Position numbers and translations under genes: made by a program. The notes under the pieces are model-generated. The model made no database searches. It had not been told where the DNA came from and was given only the letters and a program-made list of their open reading frames with translations. 17,082 nt of DNA from Anaerolineales bacterium. GTDB taxonomy: Bacteria; Chloroflexota; Anaerolineae; Anaerolineales; E44-bin32. Positions within the stretch are counted from its first letter, which is position 1. Every line of letters begins with the position of its first letter. This document shows positions 13,432 to 17,082 of the stretch, piece by piece. Location of the stretch: contig DAOWMX010000015.1 of the NCBI GenBank assembly GCA_030642885.1, positions 1-17,082 on the forward strand. Direction: 5' to 3'.

Positions 13432-13725
13432 TTGGCAGAACAACAGAATTCATCAGGAAGAGGTTCAACAGGCACAAGATCAAGAGGTGGGCCGCGTCGA
13501 CAATATCGTAGACGCCCTCGACTTTGCAAGTTTTGTGCAGATAAGACAACGCATATTAATTACAAACAGCATGAGCTCCTTAAACGTTACATCAAGGAAT
13601 CTGGGAAAATCCGCTCCCGCCGTGAGACAGGAAATTGCGCCACACACCAACGCATGGTTGCCGGTGCGATCAAGAGGGCACGCCATATGGCTTTGCTTCC
13701 CTTCACGGTCGAGAGATTGCGTTAG
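13432..13725 (+). CDS. rpsR: Small ribosomal subunit protein S18, TTG start
   Basis: S18 pairs with S6 on the 30S platform. The 97 residues hold a basic, flexible N-terminal tail of about 30 residues and then the conserved core, including INYKQHELLKRYI, GKIRSRR and HQRMVAGAIKRARHMALLPF (42-91). Cys32 and Cys35 (CKFC) with Cys69 and His72 (CATH) form a plausible zinc site. This resembles the C+ forms of S18 found in some bacteria, while many S18 proteins have lost these residues. TTG at 13432 is chosen because GGAGAG (13420-13425) precedes it by six bases and no in-frame ATG exists before the core. A longer frame (13418-13873) overlaps it out of phase and is not favoured. rplI, often next, is absent. 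Confidence 0.95.
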   Translation: MAEQQNSSGRGSTGTRSRGGPRRQYRRRPRLCKFCADKTTHINYKQHELLKRYIKESGKIRSRRETGNCATHQRMVAGAIKRARHMALLPFTVERLR

Positions 13726-13869
13726 TACCAACCTGGAGTCGCAGGTGAGCGAGGGGAGTCATTCGAATATGAGCGCTCTCTTGCCTGGCTTTCTCGATTC
13801 AAATCGTGACTTAGATTGCCGTTGGGGGAAGAAATCGGAGCTCACGAATTGCGAAGGAGTTAATGTGGC

Positions 13870-15093
13870 ATGACGAAGCAACGGGCTCCACAACTCACAA
13901 CGAAAAAGCATCTGGCTCGTGCAGAACGGGAACGAATCCAAAGCCGCTGGCTCTTGGGAGTTGTTATCACAATAGCAGTAGTCGCGATTGGAATCCTGGG
14001 CTATGGCTGGATTGATAGCGCATATATACAACCTAAAACGACGGTTGTGACTGTTAATGAAGATACGATCACACAGGGCGAGTTTCAAGGACGGGTGCGG
14101 ATCCATCAGCGTGAACTCCTCGGCCAGTTAAATTCGTATATGCAAATGGAGCAACTCTTCGCGTCCGATCCACAAACTTTAGCAAGCATCCAAGAACTCC
14201 AGAATCAGATCCGAACACAACTCGCATACCCGGAACTCGTCGGCCAAGAAGTGATTTATGAGATGACCCGCGAGACCTTGATCCGGCAAGAAGCCGAGAA
14301 AATGGGAATTCACGTTCTTCCGGAAGAAATCGAACGGCGGCTCCACCAAAGCTTTGGCTTCTACCCGGAGGGGACGCCTACTCCGTCCCCAACGTTAACA
14401 CCCGACGCCACCCACGTAGCGGCGATTGCAGCCGCGTCTGATCCGACAACAGAACCATCCCCGACATCTACGCTCCCGCAGACTCCTATTCCAACAGCAA
14501 CTCCGTATGTTCTAGAGGCTTATGAAAAAGATTACGAAGAGTTCGTTGATTCCCTAAATGACTTCAAAATCAGCGAAGAAGACTTCTATGCATATATCGA
14601 AGCACAGTTGCTTGAAGAGAAGGTTAGGGAGCAATTTGAACCGGAGTTTGAACGAGTTGCGGAGCATGTGCTTATCCAACATATACTTGTCTTCGACGAA
14701 GAAATTGCTCAAGAAGCGCTGGATAAAATTGAGTCTGCGGATGCTTGGGATGACATCGCTCTGGAGTATTCTGAGGATCAGAACTCTCGTGAGTCCAGCG
14801 GGGATCTGGGGTGGAATACGCAGGACGACCTGGTTAGAATCTTCGGCCAGATGGGTTTTATCGCTTTCTCAGCACCGATTAATGAAGTTATCGGACCGAT
14901 CGAATCGCAGTACGGCTGGCATCTCCTGCGCATTGTTGACCGACAGGACCGAGAGATATCAGATGCTGCCTATCAAGAAGCTGTCGATAATGCTTTCGAA
15001 AGTTGGATCGATGCATTAACCGCAGAGGCAGAGATCATTGTCGTCGATGATTGGCAGGATCATCTCCCGTCATCGGGTCCATTGGGTATCTGA
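13870..15093 (+). CDS. Membrane-anchored PpiC/parvulin-type peptidyl-prolyl isomerase (SurA/PrsA-like)
   Basis: Likely an extracytoplasmic folding factor. The 407 residues hold a basic N-terminus (1-26), one membrane helix (about 27-47, WLLGVVITIAVVAIGILGYG) that anchors the rest outside the cytoplasm, and a SurA_N-like helical region (about 58-165). A Pro/Thr/Ser-rich insert follows (about 168-213, TPTPSPT and similar). A second helical part and a PpiC rotamase domain (about 263-358: HVLIQHIL, DLGWNTQDDL, GPIESQYGWHLLRIVD) complete it. No lipobox Cys is visible, so it is not a lipoprotein like PrsA. The insert splits the chaperone region and probably acts as a flexible loop. AAGGAG (13854-13859) lies ten bases before the ATG. 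The gene lies 144 bases after rpsR with no visible terminator between, so co-transcription is possible. Confidence 0.9.
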   Translation: MTKQRAPQLTTKKHLARAERERIQSRWLLGVVITIAVVAIGILGYGWIDSAYIQPKTTVVTVNEDTITQGEFQGRVRIHQRELLGQLNSYMQMEQLFASDPQTLASIQELQNQIRTQLAYPELVGQEVIYEMTRETLIRQEAEKMGIHVLPEEIERRLHQSFGFYPEGTPTPSPTLTPDATHVAAIAAASDPTTEPSPTSTLPQTPIPTATPYVLEAYEKDYEEFVDSLNDFKISEEDFYAYIEAQLLEEKVREQFEPEFERVAEHVLIQHILVFDEEIAQEALDKIESADAWDDIALEYSEDQNSRESSGDLGWNTQDDLVRIFGQMGFIAFSAPINEVIGPIESQYGWHLLRIVDRQDREISDAAYQEAVDNAFESWIDALTAEAEIIVVDDWQDHLPSSGPLGI

Positions 15094-15145
15094 TCAAACG
15101 ATAAATTCTTATATGCAATTCCAAGTCAACCAGGGATAAAAAGTG

Positions 15146-15178
15146 GGCTGAGTCGATCTTAGACTCAGCCTATTTTGT
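15146..15178 (+). terminator. Intrinsic terminator after the PpiC-type gene
   Basis: GGCTGAGTC (15146-15154) and GACTCAGCC (15162-15170) form a perfect 9-pair stem with a 7-base loop, followed by TATTTTGT. It ends the rpsF-to-PpiC unit. Confidence 0.85.
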
Positions 15179-15190
15179 CAGGATAGGCCC

Positions 15191-15219
15191 TTGAGCGCGC
15201 TTTGGGACGGCGCTATACT
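15191..15219 (+). promoter_or_regulatory. Sigma70-type promoter for the Rel gene
   Basis: TTGAGC (15191-15196) and TATACT (15214-15219) are 17 bases apart. Each keeps at least four consensus bases. The predicted transcript start is near 15225, so only about 17 bases of leader precede the GTG start. Confidence 0.65.
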
Positions 15220-15241
15220 GTGCACAGGGTTAAACAAGTAC

Positions 15242-17082
15242 GTGGATATTCAAGGTCTTCTCGATTCTCTGCCAGAAAAGACTTCTCCTGCCGAGCGGGA
15301 GATAGTTCAGCGCGCTTTCTTGGTCGCGGATAAAGTCCACCGCAAGCAAAAACGAGCCTCAGGAGAACCTTATATCAACCACTGCCTCGCCGTTGCGGGC
15401 ATACTTGCTGACTTGGGTGCGCCTATCCCCCTTATTGTCTCTGGATTGCTTCATGACACCGTCGAGGATACTCCGATCACGCTGGATGACATCGAGCGTG
15501 ACTTCGGAGAAGAAGTCCGCACACTCGTCGATGGTGTAACGAAGCTAACTCAACTTCCAAGAGTAAGCCACAGTGGGAAGCGGGCTCGAGACCCACTCGC
15601 CTTGAAAGGTGATTTGGCGAAAGAAACCCTACGGAAGACGTTTCTTGCAATGGGTGATGATGTCCGTGTCGTCGTGATCAAGCTGGCAGACCGACTGCAC
15701 AATATGCGTACCCTCTCTCACTTGCCTCCAGCAAAGCAAACAAGGATTGCTAAGGAAACACTGGAGATTTTTGCGCCGCTGGCTAGCCGCCTTGGTATCT
15801 GGCAAATGAAGTGGGACCTTGAAGATTTGGCTTTCCGCTATGCCTTCCCCGAGCAATATAAAGAGATCGCAGCACTCGTGTCCCAGAGGCGGGAAGATCG
15901 TGAGAAAAAGCTTGGAAAGGTCACGGCTGAATTAAGGCGATACCTCTTGGAGTATGAAATCGAGGCGGAAGTAACAGGCCGGCCCAAACATCTCTATTCC
16001 ATCTATCGGAAGATGGAGCGAAAGGGTGTGCCCATTGACATGGTATATGATGTGCGCGCCGTGCGAGTGGTTGTCGAAAGCGAATCCTTATGTTACCTAG
16101 CATTGGGCGTCATTCACAACCACTGGAAGCCTGTGCCGGGCACATTTGATGACTATATCGCCACTCCGAAGGACAACTTCTATCAGTCGTTGCACACTGC
16201 GGTTATTTATGATGATGGCAAAACCCTGGAAGTACAAATACGAACACCAAAAATGCATGAGAATGCGGAATATGGGATCGCGGCGCATTGGCGTTATAAA
16301 GAGGGGCGGTCGCGAGATGATTCGTTCGAACAGCGTGTAACGTGGCTCCGCCGTTTAATGGAGTGGCGTCAAGATGTCGATGACGCCGGCGATTTCGTCG
16401 CGGCGATGAAATCGGACGTGTTCGATGACCGTGTCTATGTCTTCACACCTAAAGGAGACATCATCGATCTTCCCGCAGGCTCAACTCCGATTGACTTCGC
16501 CTATCACATTCATACATCCATTGGCCACCGTTGTCGTGGAGCGAAATTGAATGGGAAGCTTGTATCACTGGATACGCAACTCCATACAGGCGATGCGGTA
16601 GAGATTCTCACAGCGAAGCGCGGAGGTCCGAGCCGGGACTGGCTGAACCCGAGCCTGGAAATGGTAAAAAGTCAGCGTGCAAGGGGTAAGATTCGCCATT
16701 GGTTTCGACGCCAGGACCGCGAGCAGAATGTGTCCCACGGACGGCTACTTCTTGAACGAGAAATCCGCCGTTTGGGTCTGGATGGAATGGCATATGAGAA
16801 GATAGCAGGCGATTTGGGCTATTCCAACGTCGATGACCTCTTAGTGGCTATTGGTTGTGGTGATCTTAATATCAACCGAATCATCACAAAGTTAATCCCT
16901 GAAGAAGATCTGGAACGGGAACTGGAGGCGCTGGACGAGTCGGCTGAATTACTGACCGAGTTGGAAGCGGAAGAGGTGCACATCCTCGGTTTATCCGGTT
17001 TGCTAACAAGACTCGGTCGCTGCTGCAATCCGGCTCCAGGGGATCCGATCGTAGGGTATATCACTCGGGGACGGGGAGCGAC
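15242..17082 (+). CDS. rel: RelA/SpoT-family bifunctional (p)ppGpp synthetase/hydrolase, 3' end cut off
   Basis: Rel proteins make and degrade the stringent-response alarmone (p)ppGpp in the cytosol. The frame has 613 codons before the window ends. The HD hydrolase domain (about 20-190) keeps His47, His71-Asp72 in LLHDTVED and DRLHNMRTL. The synthetase domain (about 220-355) has GRPKHLYSIYRKM, YDVRAVRVVV, NFYQSLHTAV and EVQIRTPKMHENAEYGIAAHW (in part). A TGS domain follows (about 396-457, VFTPKGDIIDLPAGSTPIDFAYHIH in part). The helical region ends in GRCCNPAPGDPIVGYITRGRGA, the start of the conserved Cys-rich RIS/zinc-finger segment. Both active sites look intact, which argues for a bifunctional enzyme. 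GTG at 15242 is chosen because an upstream in-frame TTG (15191) lies inside the promoter. Its ribosome binding site is weak (AGGG, 12 bases away). The expected ACT domain lies beyond the edge. Confidence 0.95.
   Translation, partial: MDIQGLLDSLPEKTSPAEREIVQRAFLVADKVHRKQKRASGEPYINHCLAVAGILADLGAPIPLIVSGLLHDTVEDTPITLDDIERDFGEEVRTLVDGVTKLTQLPRVSHSGKRARDPLALKGDLAKETLRKTFLAMGDDVRVVVIKLADRLHNMRTLSHLPPAKQTRIAKETLEIFAPLASRLGIWQMKWDLEDLAFRYAFPEQYKEIAALVSQRREDREKKLGKVTAELRRYLLEYEIEAEVTGRPKHLYSIYRKMERKGVPIDMVYDVRAVRVVVESESLCYLALGVIHNHWKPVPGTFDDYIATPKDNFYQSLHTAVIYDDGKTLEVQIRTPKMHENAEYGIAAHWRYKEGRSRDDSFEQRVTWLRRLMEWRQDVDDAGDFVAAMKSDVFDDRVYVFTPKGDIIDLPAGSTPIDFAYHIHTSIGHRCRGAKLNGKLVSLDTQLHTGDAVEILTAKRGGPSRDWLNPSLEMVKSQRARGKIRHWFRRQDREQNVSHGRLLLEREIRRLGLDGMAYEKIAGDLGYSNVDDLLVAIGCGDLNINRIITKLIPEEDLERELEALDESAELLTELEAEEVHILGLSGLLTRLGRCCNPAPGDPIVGYITRGRGA

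Noticed and set aside
13418..13873. 151-codon + strand frame overlapping rpsR, with its stop overlapping the next ATG (ATGA)
   Set aside because: It is out of phase with the clearly conserved S18 protein, resembles no family I know, and has a weak ribosome binding site. The ATGA overlap is probably chance.
14371..14510. DNA repeat array or CRISPR-like repeat
   Set aside because: The apparent repetition encodes the Pro/Thr/Ser-rich insert of the PpiC-type protein. The DNA itself has no regular repeat unit.

Overview
The window looks like ordinary chromosomal DNA from a bacterium, about half G+C. It carries housekeeping genes together with a block of signalling genes. I see no phage, insertion sequence, CRISPR array, tRNA or rRNA. 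The mix of genes suggests Chloroflexota (Anaerolineae-like): a YvcK-type gene joined to gap and pgk, a soluble SpoIIE phosphatase with several GAF domains, a membrane Ser/Thr kinase with a repeat-rich tail instead of PASTA domains, and an rpsF-ssb-rpsR cluster followed by a membrane-anchored PpiC protein with a Pro/Thr/Ser-rich insert. This placement is an inference from gene content and was not tested by phylogeny.

Layout. 1-3224 (+): the 3' part of a YvcK/CofD-like gene, gap and pgk, a central-carbon operon ending in a clear terminator. 3372-5227 (+): a single-gene unit with its own promoter and terminator, encoding a transmembrane Ser/Thr kinase. 5285-12306 (-): a long reverse-strand block. 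In transcription order it holds a phosphohexomutase, TatD, a polyprenyl diphosphate synthase, a STAS anti-sigma-factor antagonist and an RsbW-like kinase, then a strong terminator, then a GAF-SpoIIE phosphatase and upp. 12529-15178 (+): a divergent promoter with a structured leader, then rpsF, ssb, rpsR and a PpiC-type chaperone, ending in a terminator. 15191-17082 (+): a promoter and a GTG-started RelA/SpoT-type (p)ppGpp gene that runs off the right edge. The left edge cuts the YvcK gene.

How the genes fit together. The STAS protein, the RsbW-like kinase and the PP2C-type phosphatase are the three parts of a partner-switching module: kinase and phosphatase set the phosphorylation state of the STAS protein, which in turn captures or releases the kinase. 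No sigma factor or other output is encoded here, and a strong terminator separates the phosphatase from the other two. With the Ser/Thr kinase and the Rel protein, the window carries three separate stress or nutrient signalling devices among core metabolic genes. I found no clear new biological system. The most interesting leads are the target-less split partner-switching module, overlapping alternative hairpins between gap and pgk, the structured rpsF leader, and a heavily folded convergent region after the kinase gene.
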